Part shown: positions 18,410 through 27,283 of the stretch, one piece after another
Layout: every line of letters begins with the position of its first letter
Position numbering within the stretch: the stretch's first letter is position 1
Made by a program: the position numbers and the translations under genes
Notes under the pieces: model-generated
What the model saw: only the letters and a program-made list of their open reading frames with translations
The model's database searches: none
Told to the model about the DNA's origin: nothing
Assembly (NCBI GenBank): GCA_947472645.1
Contig: CANJBQ010000015.1
Coordinates: forward strand, 1 to 54,953
Source: Burkholderiaceae bacterium
GTDB taxonomy: Bacteria; Pseudomonadota; Gammaproteobacteria; Burkholderiales; Burkholderiaceae
Direction: 5' to 3'
Length of the DNA: 54,953 bases

Positions 18410-19306
18410 GTGAACATAGGATTTATCGGACTAGGAAACATGGGCTCGCCGATGGCGAGAAATTTATTAAAAGCAGGTCATCATTTAACGGTATATGACA
18501 TTGTTGAGTCATCGGTAAAAAAGATTACTTCAGATTACTCACAAAAGGTTGTCGCCTCTTCTTCACCCAAAGAGGTAGCATTAGCTGATCTCGATCTGAT
18601 TATTACAATGCTGCCAGCTTCGGCTCACGTTCGATCGGTTTATTTAGGACCTGATGGTATTTTTGCTAATTGCACCTCGAAGACAGCTTTAATTGATTCA
18701 TCAACGATTGATCCGCAAACTTCACGGGATTTGGCAAAAGTGGCACAGGATCAGCAGATGGTGATACTGGACGCACCTGTTTCTGGAGGCACTGGTGGTG
18801 CGCAGGCGGGGACGCTGACTTTTATGGTGGGTGGAGATGAGCAACAATATCTTCGTTTCAAAGATATTTTGTCCTTAATGGGTAAAAATATTGTTTACTG
18901 TGGCGGCAGTGGTAATGGCCAGGTCGCAAAGGTTGTTAACAACATGCTTTTAGGTATTTCCATGATTGGCACTGCCGAGGCCATGTCCCTTGGGGTGAGT
19001 TTAGGGATGGATCCCAAAACCTTAGCTGGCATTATTAATACTTCGAGTGGTCGTTGCTGGAGTTCGGATACCTATAATCCGTTTCCTGGCGTGTTAGAAA
19101 ACGTGCCTTCGAGTCGCGGGTATACGGGGGGTTTTGGAGCAGATCTCATGCTAAAAGATTTAGGTTTAGCTGCTGAAGCCGCAAAATCAGCAAAGCAACC
19201 GGTTCCTTTAGGCAGTTTGGCGCAACAAATCTACCAAACCTTCAGTATGCAAGGTAAGGGACATTTAGATTTTTCAGCCATTATTCAGCTTTTTCAAAAA
19301 CAATAA
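18410..19306 (+). CDS. mmsB: 3-Hydroxyisobutyrate dehydrogenase
   Basis: 298 residues, as expected. N-terminal NAD-binding GFIGLGNMGSPMARNL (residues 3-18), substrate motif DAPVSGGTGGAQAGTLTFMVGG, catalytic Lys in GNGQVAKVVNNMLLG, and the C-terminal KDLGLAAEAAK. It oxidises 3-hydroxyisobutyrate to methylmalonate semialdehyde in valine breakdown. The start is GTG at 18410, preceded by GAGGAG. The next enzyme, methylmalonate semialdehyde dehydrogenase (MmsA), is not in the window. Confidence 0.94.
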   Translation: MNIGFIGLGNMGSPMARNLLKAGHHLTVYDIVESSVKKITSDYSQKVVASSSPKEVALADLDLIITMLPASAHVRSVYLGPDGIFANCTSKTALIDSSTIDPQTSRDLAKVAQDQQMVILDAPVSGGTGGAQAGTLTFMVGGDEQQYLRFKDILSLMGKNIVYCGGSGNGQVAKVVNNMLLGISMIGTAEAMSLGVSLGMDPKTLAGIINTSSGRCWSSDTYNPFPGVLENVPSSRGYTGGFGADLMLKDLGLAAEAAKSAKQPVPLGSLAQQIYQTFSMQGKGHLDFSAIIQLFQKQ

Positions 19307-19322
19307 TTCGATAGGATGTGTA

Positions 19323-20387
19323 GTGAATTCCCCGTTAGAACAAGAACTTATTTTTGATATACAGCAAGGTGTTGCTTGTATTACGTTAAATCGACCTTCG
19401 GTCCTCAATGCAATTAGTTATTCCATGGTCCAAAAAATGCATCATTGCTTATTGGAGTGGGCTGTTGATGATGCGGTGAAAGTGGTTGTTGTGCGTGGTG
19501 CTGGCGAAAAAGCCTTTTGCGCCGGTGGTGATATTCGTTCACTACACGATAGCGTGGTGAGTGGCGATGATGTTTACCGTACTTTTTTTGGTGAAGAGTA
19601 CGCACTCAATGAATATATTTACTCTTATCCTAAGCCATACATTGCTTTTATGGACGGTATTGTCATGGGGGGTGGAATGGGTATTTCTCAGGGAGCCTCG
19701 TATCGAGTTGTGACTGAACGTACTCGCATCGCGATGCCTGAAACAGGTATTGGCTTTTTTCCGGATGTGGGAGGGAGTTATTTTCTATCGCGCTGTCCAG
19801 GCATGATCGGGAGTTATTTAGGCTTAACCGGAAAGAGTATTCAGGGGGAAGATGCTCTATTTTCTGACTTGGCTGACTGGATCATATCCTCCCAACAAAT
19901 CAACCTGTTTGTCACGGATCTCAGGTTGATGCAGGATGATGCGCCGATTACCCAGCAAATTGAGACTTTATTGATAAAACATGGTGCCACGAATCAAGCG
20001 CCTCAGGCACCACTTGCGAAGATAGAAGATGCCATACAACAAGTTTTTGCTTCCCAAAATTTACATGACATTATTCAATCGCTTACACAGTTAGAAAGTA
20101 CTTCACCAGCAAAGTGGTCTTCGGAGGCCTTGGCAAAGGCACATAAAAATTCCCCTGTAGCCATGGCTGCAACTTTAAGGATGATAGAGATTGGCAGATC
20201 TTCATCGTTGTCAGCCTGTTTTACCAATGAACTCACCCTCGTCAATCAATGGATGGATCGAGCGGATTTTGTCGAAGGGATTCGGGCTTTAATTATTGAT
20301 AAAGATAACCAGCCCCGATGGAGATATAAACTCGATGAAGTGACTGATGAGAAATTAATGGTGCTTTTTCCTTTTCTTTATAACTAG
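19323..20387 (+). CDS. 3-Hydroxyisobutyryl-CoA hydrolase
   Basis: 354 residues, crotonase superfamily. The hydrolase subfamily is recognised by [38 protein letters not shown], the conserved [20 protein letters not shown] containing catalytic Glu and Asp, and the C-terminal helical extension missing in hydratases. It removes CoA from 3-hydroxyisobutyryl-CoA, giving the substrate of the preceding gene's product. GTG start at 19323, 16 bases after mmsB; TAGGA lies about 8 bases upstream. Confidence 0.93.
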   Translation: MNSPLEQELIFDIQQGVACITLNRPSVLNAISYSMVQKMHHCLLEWAVDDAVKVVVVRGAGEKAFCAGGDIRSLHDSVVSGDDVYRTFFGEEYALNEYIYSYPKPYIAFMDGIVMGGGMGISQGASYRVVTERTRIAMPETGIGFFPDVGGSYFLSRCPGMIGSYLGLTGKSIQGEDALFSDLADWIISSQQINLFVTDLRLMQDDAPITQQIETLLIKHGATNQAPQAPLAKIEDAIQQVFASQNLHDIIQSLTQLESTSPAKWSSEALAKAHKNSPVAMAATLRMIEIGRSSSLSACFTNELTLVNQWMDRADFVEGIRALIIDKDNQPRWRYKLDEVTDEKLMVLFPFLYN

Positions 20388-20406
20388 CCAGTGGACGGAT
20401 AAACGT

Positions 20407-21558
20407 ATGTCTTTTCTAGAATTTACTGAAGAACAAAAAATGGTAAGAGATATGGCAAGAGATTTTGCCAAAAACGAACTAGCTCCGCATAGTGAAAGAT
20501 GGGATAAAGAGGGCTGGGTCGATAACGAAGTCATTGCACAAATGGGCTCACTGGGTTTAATGGGTATGTTCGTTCCCGAAGAGTGGGAGGGTGCTAATGT
20601 GGATTACATCTCCTACGCGTTAGCGGTTGAAGAGATTTCTGCTGGAGACGCTGCGGTGGGAACCATTATGAGTGTTCATAATTCCGTAGGATGTGGTCCT
20701 TTAATGCAATTTGGTACAGATCAACAAAAGCAAACTTGGCTAGGGGAGCTTGCAAGTGGCCGCTCCATTGCTAGCTTTTGTTTAACTGAGCCGCAAGCTG
20801 GTTCCGAGGCGAGTAATTTAAAAACAAGGGCTGTGCTCACGAATGGTCAGTGGCTTTTAAATGGATCCAAACAATTTGCGAGTAATGGTAAGAGGGCGAA
20901 GTTATCTATCGTCTTTGCTGTCACTGATCCTGACGCTGGTAAAAAAGGGATTTCAGCATTTTTGGTACCTACCGATACGCCGGGTTATGTGGTTAATCGG
21001 GTTGAGAAAAAAATGGGTATCCGCGCTTCTGATACTTGTGCGATTACATTAGATAATTGCACTATTCCTGAAGAAAATATGTTGGGACCTAGAGGTCGAG
21101 GACTGGCTATTGCTTTGTCAAATTTAGAAGGAGGGCGGATTGGGATTGCGGCTCAAGCCTTGGGTATTGCTAGGGCAGCTTTTGAAGCTGCGTTGCGCTA
21201 TTCAAAAGAGCGTGTGCAATTTAATGTTCCCTTGATTGAGCATCAAAGTATTGCTAATTTCCTCGCCGACATGCAAACGCAAATTAATGCTGCACGCTTA
21301 TTGATTCTCCAAGCGGCAAGTATGAGACAGCGCAATGAACCTTGTTTATCGGAGGCCTCACAAGCGAAACTTTTTGCCTCTGAGATGTCTGAGGTAGTAT
21401 GTTCTAAGGCCATACAAATATTGGGTGGTTATGGCTATTTAGAAGATTATCACGTGGAGCGTTATTACCGAGACGCTCGCATTACTCAAATTTATGAAGG
21501 TACTAGTGAAGTGCAACGACTCGTCATTGCACGTGCATTAAAAGAATTAGACTTTTAG
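20407..21558 (+). CDS. Acyl-CoA dehydrogenase, probably isobutyryl/2-methylbutyryl-CoA dehydrogenase
   Basis: 383 residues. Family motifs: [19 protein letters not shown] (flavin domain), [40 protein letters not shown] and [22 protein letters not shown]. The catalytic base is at the common C-terminal site, [10 protein letters not shown] (E364), unlike the isovaleryl-type enzyme at 4240. Substrate assignment comes from context: it lies between hydroxyisobutyryl-CoA hydrolase and the isoleucine-type dehydrogenase, so isobutyryl-CoA and/or 2-methylbutyryl-CoA are expected. Electrons go to ETF. Confidence 0.9.
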   Translation: MSFLEFTEEQKMVRDMARDFAKNELAPHSERWDKEGWVDNEVIAQMGSLGLMGMFVPEEWEGANVDYISYALAVEEISAGDAAVGTIMSVHNSVGCGPLMQFGTDQQKQTWLGELASGRSIASFCLTEPQAGSEASNLKTRAVLTNGQWLLNGSKQFASNGKRAKLSIVFAVTDPDAGKKGISAFLVPTDTPGYVVNRVEKKMGIRASDTCAITLDNCTIPEENMLGPRGRGLAIALSNLEGGRIGIAAQALGIARAAFEAALRYSKERVQFNVPLIEHQSIANFLADMQTQINAARLLILQAASMRQRNEPCLSEASQAKLFASEMSEVVCSKAIQILGGYGYLEDYHVERYYRDARITQIYEGTSEVQRLVIARALKELDF

Positions 21559-21577
21559 AGACTCTTGAAATTAATTT

Positions 21578-22342
21578 ATGGATATTAAAGATCACGTATT
21601 TGTTATTACTGGCGGAGCTTCTGGCTTAGGAGCGGCAACGGCAAAGATGATTATTGATCATCAAGGCAAGGTGCTGCTCGTAGACCTGAATGAAGCGGAC
21701 GGGAACGCTGTTGCTAAAAAGCTAGGCACTCATGCGAGGTTTGTAAAAACTGATGTGACGAATGAAGAAAGTGCAAAAAATGCTATTTCTGTTGCGGCTG
21801 GCATGGGGCAACTCCGTGGATTAATTAATTGCGCTGGTATTGCGCCTGCGCAAAAGGTAGTGGGTAAAGATGGACCACATGATTTGGGCATGTTTACTCG
21901 AACGATTCAGGTGAATTTAATTGGTAGTTTTAATATGATTCGCTTGGTAACTGAAGTGATGAGTCAATTGCCCTCATTAGAATCTGATGAAAGAGGTGTT
22001 GTCATTAGTACTGCATCCGTTGCAGCTTATGATGGTCAAATTGGGCAGGCCGCTTATGCCGCATCTAAAGGCGGTATTGTCGCCATGACGCTGCCGATTG
22101 CTAGGGAGCTGGCGCGATTTGGAATTCGTGTGATGGCCATTGCACCAGGCATTATGCAAACACCCATGTTATTAGGCTTGCCACAAGAGGTTCAAGACTC
22201 TTTAGGTAAAACGGTACCTTTTCCTGCTCGTATGGGAAAGCCCACTGAATATGCTTCCTTAGTACAGCATATGATTACGAATCCCTATTTGAATGGTGAG
22301 ACGATTCGTCTAGATGGCGCCATTCGAATGACTGCTAAATAA
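21578..22342 (+). CDS. 3-Hydroxyacyl-CoA dehydrogenase type-2-like SDR (3-hydroxy-2-methylbutyryl-CoA dehydrogenase)
   Basis: 254 residues, classical short-chain dehydrogenase: TGGASGLGAATA (NAD-binding, about residues 11-22), NCAGIAPAQKVVGKDGPH with a long insert typical of the HSD17B10/type-2 group, catalytic Ser in ISTASVAA and YAASKGG, and APGIMQTPMLLGLPQEVQ. That group oxidises 3-hydroxy-2-methylbutyryl-CoA in isoleucine breakdown. The thiolase needed for the next step follows 20 bases later, which supports the call. Confidence 0.88.
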   Translation: MDIKDHVFVITGGASGLGAATAKMIIDHQGKVLLVDLNEADGNAVAKKLGTHARFVKTDVTNEESAKNAISVAAGMGQLRGLINCAGIAPAQKVVGKDGPHDLGMFTRTIQVNLIGSFNMIRLVTEVMSQLPSLESDERGVVISTASVAAYDGQIGQAAYAASKGGIVAMTLPIARELARFGIRVMAIAPGIMQTPMLLGLPQEVQDSLGKTVPFPARMGKPTEYASLVQHMITNPYLNGETIRLDGAIRMTAK

Positions 22343-22361
22343 TTTTTGAAGAGAATTCATC

Positions 22362-23555
22362 ATGCAAGAAGATCCTGTTGTTATCGTATCTGCCGCTCGC
22401 ACTCCGATAGGAAGTTTTCAGGGAGGTTTTTCGAGTTTAAAGACGCCCGAGTTAGGCGCGGTTGCCATTCAGGCCGTGATTGAGCGCTCTGGTATTGATT
22501 CTGCTTTGGTCGAAGAGTTGTTCATGGGGTGCGTGTTACCTGCAGGGTTGGGTCAAGCGCCAGCAAGACAGGCGGCTATGTTAGCGAAATTACCACTCAG
22601 TGTAGCTTGCACCACCCTCAATAAAGTTTGTGGATCTGGCATGAAATCCATCATGTTTGGTCATGATGGTATTTTGGCGGGCTCTTATGAGGTTGCGATA
22701 TCTGGAGGGATGGAATCCATGACCAATGCGCCTTATTTGTTAGCAAAGGCACGTGGTGGTTATCGATTGGGCCATGGACAGTTGATTGACCACATGTTTT
22801 TAGATGGTTTAGAGGATTCGTATTTAAAAGAAACACGTGGTCGCTTAATGGGTAGCTTTGCGGAGGATTGTGCTGGGATGTATCACTTTAGTCGGCAAGC
22901 GCAAGACGAGTTTGCGGTTCGGTCCACGCAACGATCAAAACAAGCTTCACAGGATGGTAGTTTTGATTGGGAGATCGCCCCAGTCACCGTTAGTCATCGT
23001 AAAGGTCCCCAAATCATTGATAAAGATGAAGGACCATTTGCCGTCAATTTGGAAAAAATTCCCGAGTTAAAGCCAGCCTTTGATAAAAACGGCACAGTTA
23101 CTGCGGCGAATTCATCATCCATCTCTGATGGTGCGGCTGCGTTATTATTAATGAGAGCTTCTAAAGCAAAAAAGTTGGGACTTCAACCGATTGCTAAGAT
23201 GGTGGCTCACGCAACGTTCGCGCAAGCCCCCGCTTTGTTTACGACTGCGCCGGTAGGAGCCATCAAAAAACTCCTGCAAAAAACAGGTTGGCAGACTTCC
23301 GATGTTGATCTGTATGAAATCAATGAAGCCTTCGCGGTCGTAACGATGGCAGCTATGTCAGATTTAAAGTTACCGGCGGCAAAAGTCAATATTCATGGTG
23401 GTGCTTGTGCGTTAGGCCATCCGATTGGTGCTTCTGGGGCTAGAATTGTCGTCACCTTACTGGGAGCTCTTCAGAAAAACTCCCTCAAGCGTGGAGTGGC
23501 GGCTATTTGTCTTGGTGGTGGTGAAGCTACCGCTATTGCTGTGGAAATGTTTTGA
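22362..23555 (+). CDS. Acetyl-CoA C-acyltransferase (thiolase)
   Basis: 397 residues, normal for thiolase II. The acylated cysteine is in TTLNKVCGSGMKSI (C90), and the base residues are in the C-terminal GGACALGHPIGASGARI and ICLGGGEA. YEINEAFAV is also present. It cleaves 2-methylacetoacetyl-CoA to propionyl-CoA and acetyl-CoA in the isoleucine branch and could also split acetoacetyl-CoA made by the CoA-transferase at 48916-50294. GAAGAGAA precedes the ATG. Last enzyme of the valine/isoleucine set; a Bug gene follows after 36 bases. Confidence 0.93.
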   Translation: MQEDPVVIVSAARTPIGSFQGGFSSLKTPELGAVAIQAVIERSGIDSALVEELFMGCVLPAGLGQAPARQAAMLAKLPLSVACTTLNKVCGSGMKSIMFGHDGILAGSYEVAISGGMESMTNAPYLLAKARGGYRLGHGQLIDHMFLDGLEDSYLKETRGRLMGSFAEDCAGMYHFSRQAQDEFAVRSTQRSKQASQDGSFDWEIAPVTVSHRKGPQIIDKDEGPFAVNLEKIPELKPAFDKNGTVTAANSSSISDGAAALLLMRASKAKKLGLQPIAKMVAHATFAQAPALFTTAPVGAIKKLLQKTGWQTSDVDLYEINEAFAVVTMAAMSDLKLPAAKVNIHGGACALGHPIGASGARIVVTLLGALQKNSLKRGVAAICLGGGEATAIAVEMF

Positions 23556-23591
23556 TGATGTATTTAAAAAAACAATAATTAAAGAGAAACT

Positions 23592-24587
23592 ATGAAACTG
23601 ATGAAATCAACTATTCAACTGACTAAAAGTCTGGGCCTAACATTGACTGCGATGTGTTTGACATTGTCTTCAACTGTAACTATTGCACAGTCCTACCCCA
23701 ATAAACCCATCAAAGCCATTGTGCCTTTTGCGGCTGGAAGTGCTACGGATCAAATTGGTCGTGCATTTGCTGCCAAGATGTCTGATATCTTAGGCCAGAC
23801 GATTGTGGTTGATAACCGACCTGGCGTGAATGGCATGTTAGGAGCAGATGCTGTAGCTAAGGCAGATCCTGATGGCTATACCATTTTAATTGGCACGAAT
23901 AGTACCAACGCAGCCTTAAAAAGTCTCATGAAGAAATTACCCTATGACCAAGACACCGCCTTTGCTCCGATCGGCTTCATGGGAGAAGTTCCGTTGATTG
24001 TGGCGATTAATAATGAATTGCCGATGCGAACACTGAAAGACTTTGTGGCTTATGCCAAAGCTAATCCGGATAAAACTACTTTTGCCAGTGCAAGTACGTC
24101 ACAACTAGTTTCTAGTTCGATGTTGGCATCGATGGCTGGCATCACCATGACGAATGTGCCTTATAAAAGTGGACCAAATGCGATGACGGATTTGATCGGT
24201 GGGCAGGTGATGATGTTTACGGCTGACTTTGCAGTCACATTGCCACAAGTACAAGCAGGTAAGATACGCGGTCTTGCTGTCACATCGCTCAAGCGCTCGA
24301 ATGCTATCCCAGAGTTACCTACTGTCAATGAAGCTTTAGGCATTAAAGGATATGAGTTGATTGCGTATTTTGCCGCTTATGCCCCAGCGAAAACCCCTCC
24401 TGCCATTATTGCCAAGCTCAATGACGCTCTTAATCAAGCGGCCAGAAGTAAAGAGATTCAGGAACGCTTTGCTAGTCTGGGTTTTGAAGTCGAGCCTGGC
24501 CCACCGGAGACGTTAGCAAAACGTAATACTATCGAGTCCGCAAAATGGGCTAAGGCAATTAAAGAAGCTGGTATAGAACTACAGTAA
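23592..24587 (+). CDS. Bug-family (TctC-like) periplasmic substrate-binding protein
   Basis: 331 residues. A Sec signal with a hydrophobic core (LGLTLTAMCLTLSSTVTIAQ) precedes the Bug body: IKAIVPFAAGSATDQIGRAF, DNRPGVNGMLGADAVA, DPDGYTILIGT, NVPYKSGPNAMTDLIGGQVM and IPELPTVNEALGI. Most Bug proteins have GGG/GGS after VPF; here it is AAGSATD, shared with the Bug at 26305 (AAGSGTD), and both carry a Y-K-S-x-P loop, so the two look like recent relatives. It sits between the thiolase and the methylglutaconyl-CoA hydratase-like gene, all plus strand. Confidence 0.9.
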   Translation: MKLMKSTIQLTKSLGLTLTAMCLTLSSTVTIAQSYPNKPIKAIVPFAAGSATDQIGRAFAAKMSDILGQTIVVDNRPGVNGMLGADAVAKADPDGYTILIGTNSTNAALKSLMKKLPYDQDTAFAPIGFMGEVPLIVAINNELPMRTLKDFVAYAKANPDKTTFASASTSQLVSSSMLASMAGITMTNVPYKSGPNAMTDLIGGQVMMFTADFAVTLPQVQAGKIRGLAVTSLKRSNAIPELPTVNEALGIKGYELIAYFAAYAPAKTPPAIIAKLNDALNQAARSKEIQERFASLGFEVEPGPPETLAKRNTIESAKWAKAIKEAGIELQ

Positions 24588-24607
24588 TAGAGAGAACACG
24601 ATTGACG

Positions 24608-25390
24608 ATGACAACCACTTCCAAAACTTACCAACATTTAACTCTCACTCATGGCGATATTGTTTATGTCACTTTAAATCGGCCAGAGGTCAGAAATGCT
24701 TTTAACGAAGTGTTAATCAATGAGCTGCATCAAGTGTTTACTGATTTAGACCAAGATGAAACCTGTCGTGTCATCGTTCTTCAGGCCACGGGTAAAACAT
24801 TTTGTGCTGGGGCTGATTTGCATTGGATGAAAAGTATGGTGACTTACACCAAAGAAGAGAATGAAGCAGATTCGAGAAAAATGGCGAACATGCTCAATAC
24901 TATTTATCGCTGCTCAAAGCCGGTGATCGCAAAAGTACATGGCGATGCCTATGCTGGAGGCGTTGGACTTGCGAGTGTTTGTGATATTTTGGTAGCTTCT
25001 TCCAATGCTCGCTTTTGTATTTCAGAAGCCAAGTTAGGACTATTGCCGGCAACCATCGGCCCGTATGTCATACGCGCGATGGGAGAGCAAAACGCTCGCA
25101 GGTATTTTGTGACGGCAGAAGTATTTACGGCTGGAGAGGCAAAAGCGATGGGGTTTGTTCATGAACTCGTCGAACCGCAATCTTTAGATAGCAAAGTGCT
25201 TAGCATCTGTGAAGGGATTGTTAATAATGGACCGCTTGCAGTAATGGCTTGTAAGAAAATGGTCCGCGATCTTTCGCATCAACCCATTACCACTGAACTC
25301 ATTGATGAAACGGTGCGACGGATTGCCGCAATTCGAACGGGACCAGAGGCGCAGGCTTTGATGAAAGCTTTCTTGGAGAAAGTCAAGTGA
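24608..25390 (+). CDS. liuC: Crotonase-family protein, probable methylglutaconyl-CoA hydratase
   Basis: 260 residues from the ATG at 24608; a TTG two codons earlier (24602) is better spaced from AGAGAG, so the start is uncertain by two residues. Marks: TFCAGADLHWMKSMVTYTKEENEADS, KVHGDAYAGGVGLASVCDI and SEAKLGLLPATIGPYVIRAMGE. The ADLHWMK and LGLLPATIGPYV patterns are typical of methylglutaconyl-CoA hydratases of liu operons. It would hydrate 3-methylglutaconyl-CoA to HMG-CoA, cleaved by the next gene's product, which overlaps it by 4 bases (GTGA). Confidence 0.88.
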   Translation: MTTTSKTYQHLTLTHGDIVYVTLNRPEVRNAFNEVLINELHQVFTDLDQDETCRVIVLQATGKTFCAGADLHWMKSMVTYTKEENEADSRKMANMLNTIYRCSKPVIAKVHGDAYAGGVGLASVCDILVASSNARFCISEAKLGLLPATIGPYVIRAMGEQNARRYFVTAEVFTAGEAKAMGFVHELVEPQSLDSKVLSICEGIVNNGPLAVMACKKMVRDLSHQPITTELIDETVRRIAAIRTGPEAQALMKAFLEKVK

Positions 25391-26295
25391 GTCATCCTTT
25401 TCCCAAAAAGGTCAAGATGGTAGAAGTGGGACCTAGGGATGGATTACAAAATGAAAAAGACTTTGTTCCTATTGACGTTAAAGTCGATTTAATTAACCGA
25501 CTTTCAGACGCTGGGTTTACTAATATTGAATCTGCTTCTTTTGTTTCACCCAAGTGGATTGCGCAGATGGCTGGAAGTGATGAGGTGATGCGCGAGATTA
25601 AACGCTTGCCTGGGGTCATTTATTCTGCATTAACACCGAACCTACAGGGTTATGAAGCTGCTCTGGCGGCTAAAGCCAATGAAGTCGTTATTTTTTCAGC
25701 CGCATCGGAAGCTTTCACCCAGAAAAATATTAATTGCAGCATTCACGAATCCATTCAGCGTTTTGTTCCGGTTGTGCAAAGCGCCAAGCGCGATGGTCTT
25801 TTAGTAAGGGCCAGTATTTCCTGTTCTTTAGGGTGTCCTTATCAAGGCCCTGTTGAGCCGCAGCAAGTTGTCAATGTGGTGCAACAAATGTTGGATTTGG
25901 GTTGTGATGAGATTGATATCGCTGATACGATTGGTGTTGGAACTGCCGGTCAAGTAAAGAGAGTTTATGAGGCGATTTTTAAGGTGGCACCGAGCAAGAT
26001 CTTTTCTGGACATTTTCATGATACGTATGGACAGGCACTTACCAATATCTACGCCGCATTAGAAATGGGTGTAGCCATTTTTCATTCCTCAGTCGCCGGT
26101 TTAGGTGGTTGTCCGTATGCCAAAGGTGCCACAGGGAATGTGGCGACCGAAGATGTTCTTTATTTAATGCATGGCTTAGGTATTGAAACGGGTATTCATT
26201 TAGGTGAAGTGGTGAAGATTGGTGAGTTTATATCAACAGCGATTGGTAAACCCAATCAATCTCGGGTAGGTAAAGCTCTACTCAATCGTCAATAG
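25387..26295 (+). CDS. liuE: Hydroxymethylglutaryl-CoA lyase
   Basis: 302 residues, TIM-barrel of the HMGL family: VEVGPRDGLQNEKDF at the N-terminus (with the metal-ligand Asp), SASFVSPKWIAQMAG, SCSLGCPYQGPVEPQ, FHDTYGQAL with the His metal ligands, and the active-site Cys loop GLGGCPYAKGATGNVATED. It cleaves HMG-CoA to acetyl-CoA and acetoacetate, the last leucine-specific step. GTG start overlapping the upstream stop, so it is translationally coupled to liuC. Confidence 0.95.
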   Translation: MSHPFPKKVKMVEVGPRDGLQNEKDFVPIDVKVDLINRLSDAGFTNIESASFVSPKWIAQMAGSDEVMREIKRLPGVIYSALTPNLQGYEAALAAKANEVVIFSAASEAFTQKNINCSIHESIQRFVPVVQSAKRDGLLVRASISCSLGCPYQGPVEPQQVVNVVQQMLDLGCDEIDIADTIGVGTAGQVKRVYEAIFKVAPSKIFSGHFHDTYGQALTNIYAALEMGVAIFHSSVAGLGGCPYAKGATGNVATEDVLYLMHGLGIETGIHLGEVVKIGEFISTAIGKPNQSRVGKALLNRQ

Positions 26296-26304
26296 GAGAC
26301 ATTT

Positions 26305-27270
26305 ATGAGATTATTAAAAAAATTAGTTATTCTTGGAAGTTGCCTTGCTACATTTGGTGCCATGGCGCAAAATTATCCCAATAACACCATCACTCTGATA
26401 GTCCCCTTTGCGGCGGGTAGTGGCACAGACGCTGTTGCTCGAGTCGTTGCTACGAAGATGGGTACTCTTTTAGGCCAAACCGTGATTGTCGATAACAAGC
26501 CTGGTGCGAGTGCGCAGATTGGTGCACAAGCCGTTGCATCAGCTAAGCCAGATGGTTATACCTTACTCATGACCACCAACACTTCTCATTCAGCTAATCC
26601 GTGGTTATTTCAAAGCTTAAAATATGATCCTATCAAAGATTTCACGCCGATTGCCAGAGTTGGTGAGTTGCCATTTGTGCTGTGTGTAAATAATGATTTG
26701 CCCGTTAAAAATGTTCAAGAATTAATTGATTATGCGAAGGCAAATCCTGACAAGCTTTCCTATGGCACACCGAACAGTACGTCCTTAGTGACAACGGAGA
26801 CGATTAATTTTTTAGCCAAAATTGGTATGACACAGATACCTTATAAATCGAGTCCACAAGCGATGACCGATTTAATTGGTAATCAAATTCAAGTCTATGT
26901 TGCTGATACCGGATCGGGGATGGCCATGATTAAGGCGGGTAAGGTACGTGCCATTGGACTCACGGGTAACCGACCTTACGCCTTACTGCCCAATATTCCC
27001 CCCATTGCAAAAACCATACCGGGTGTAGATTTAGTATCTTGGAACGGGATTTTTGGCCCAGCAAATTTACCGAAGCCTATCGTTGATAAATTAAATGCAG
27101 TGTTGATGGAGTCTTTAAAGGATTCTGAAGTTCAAACAAAATTATCACAACTTGGATTTGTTGTCTGGCCATCAAAGAATCCTCAAGATTTCTCCCAATA
27201 TGTGGGTGAGCAGATGGCTTATTGGGGTAAATTGATTCAACAGTCTGGCATTAAGTCAGAGCTTAATTAA
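26305..27270 (+). CDS. Bug-family (TctC-like) periplasmic substrate-binding protein
   Basis: 321 residues with a signal peptide ending ATFGAMAQ. Motifs: ITLIVPFAAGSGTDAVARVV, DNKPGASAQIGAQAVA, KPDGYTLLMTTNTSHSANP, YGTPNSTSLVTTE, QIPYKSSPQAMTDLIGNQIQ and LLPNIPPIAKTIPGV. AGGAGA precedes the ATG by 7 bases. It stands 9 bases after HMG-CoA lyase and 13 before a class III CoA-transferase, so it is inside the operon and probably supplies a substrate for it (inference). Confidence 0.9.
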   Translation: MRLLKKLVILGSCLATFGAMAQNYPNNTITLIVPFAAGSGTDAVARVVATKMGTLLGQTVIVDNKPGASAQIGAQAVASAKPDGYTLLMTTNTSHSANPWLFQSLKYDPIKDFTPIARVGELPFVLCVNNDLPVKNVQELIDYAKANPDKLSYGTPNSTSLVTTETINFLAKIGMTQIPYKSSPQAMTDLIGNQIQVYVADTGSGMAMIKAGKVRAIGLTGNRPYALLPNIPPIAKTIPGVDLVSWNGIFGPANLPKPIVDKLNAVLMESLKDSEVQTKLSQLGFVVWPSKNPQDFSQYVGEQMAYWGKLIQQSGIKSELN

Positions 27271-27283
27271 TTCAGGGAATATT

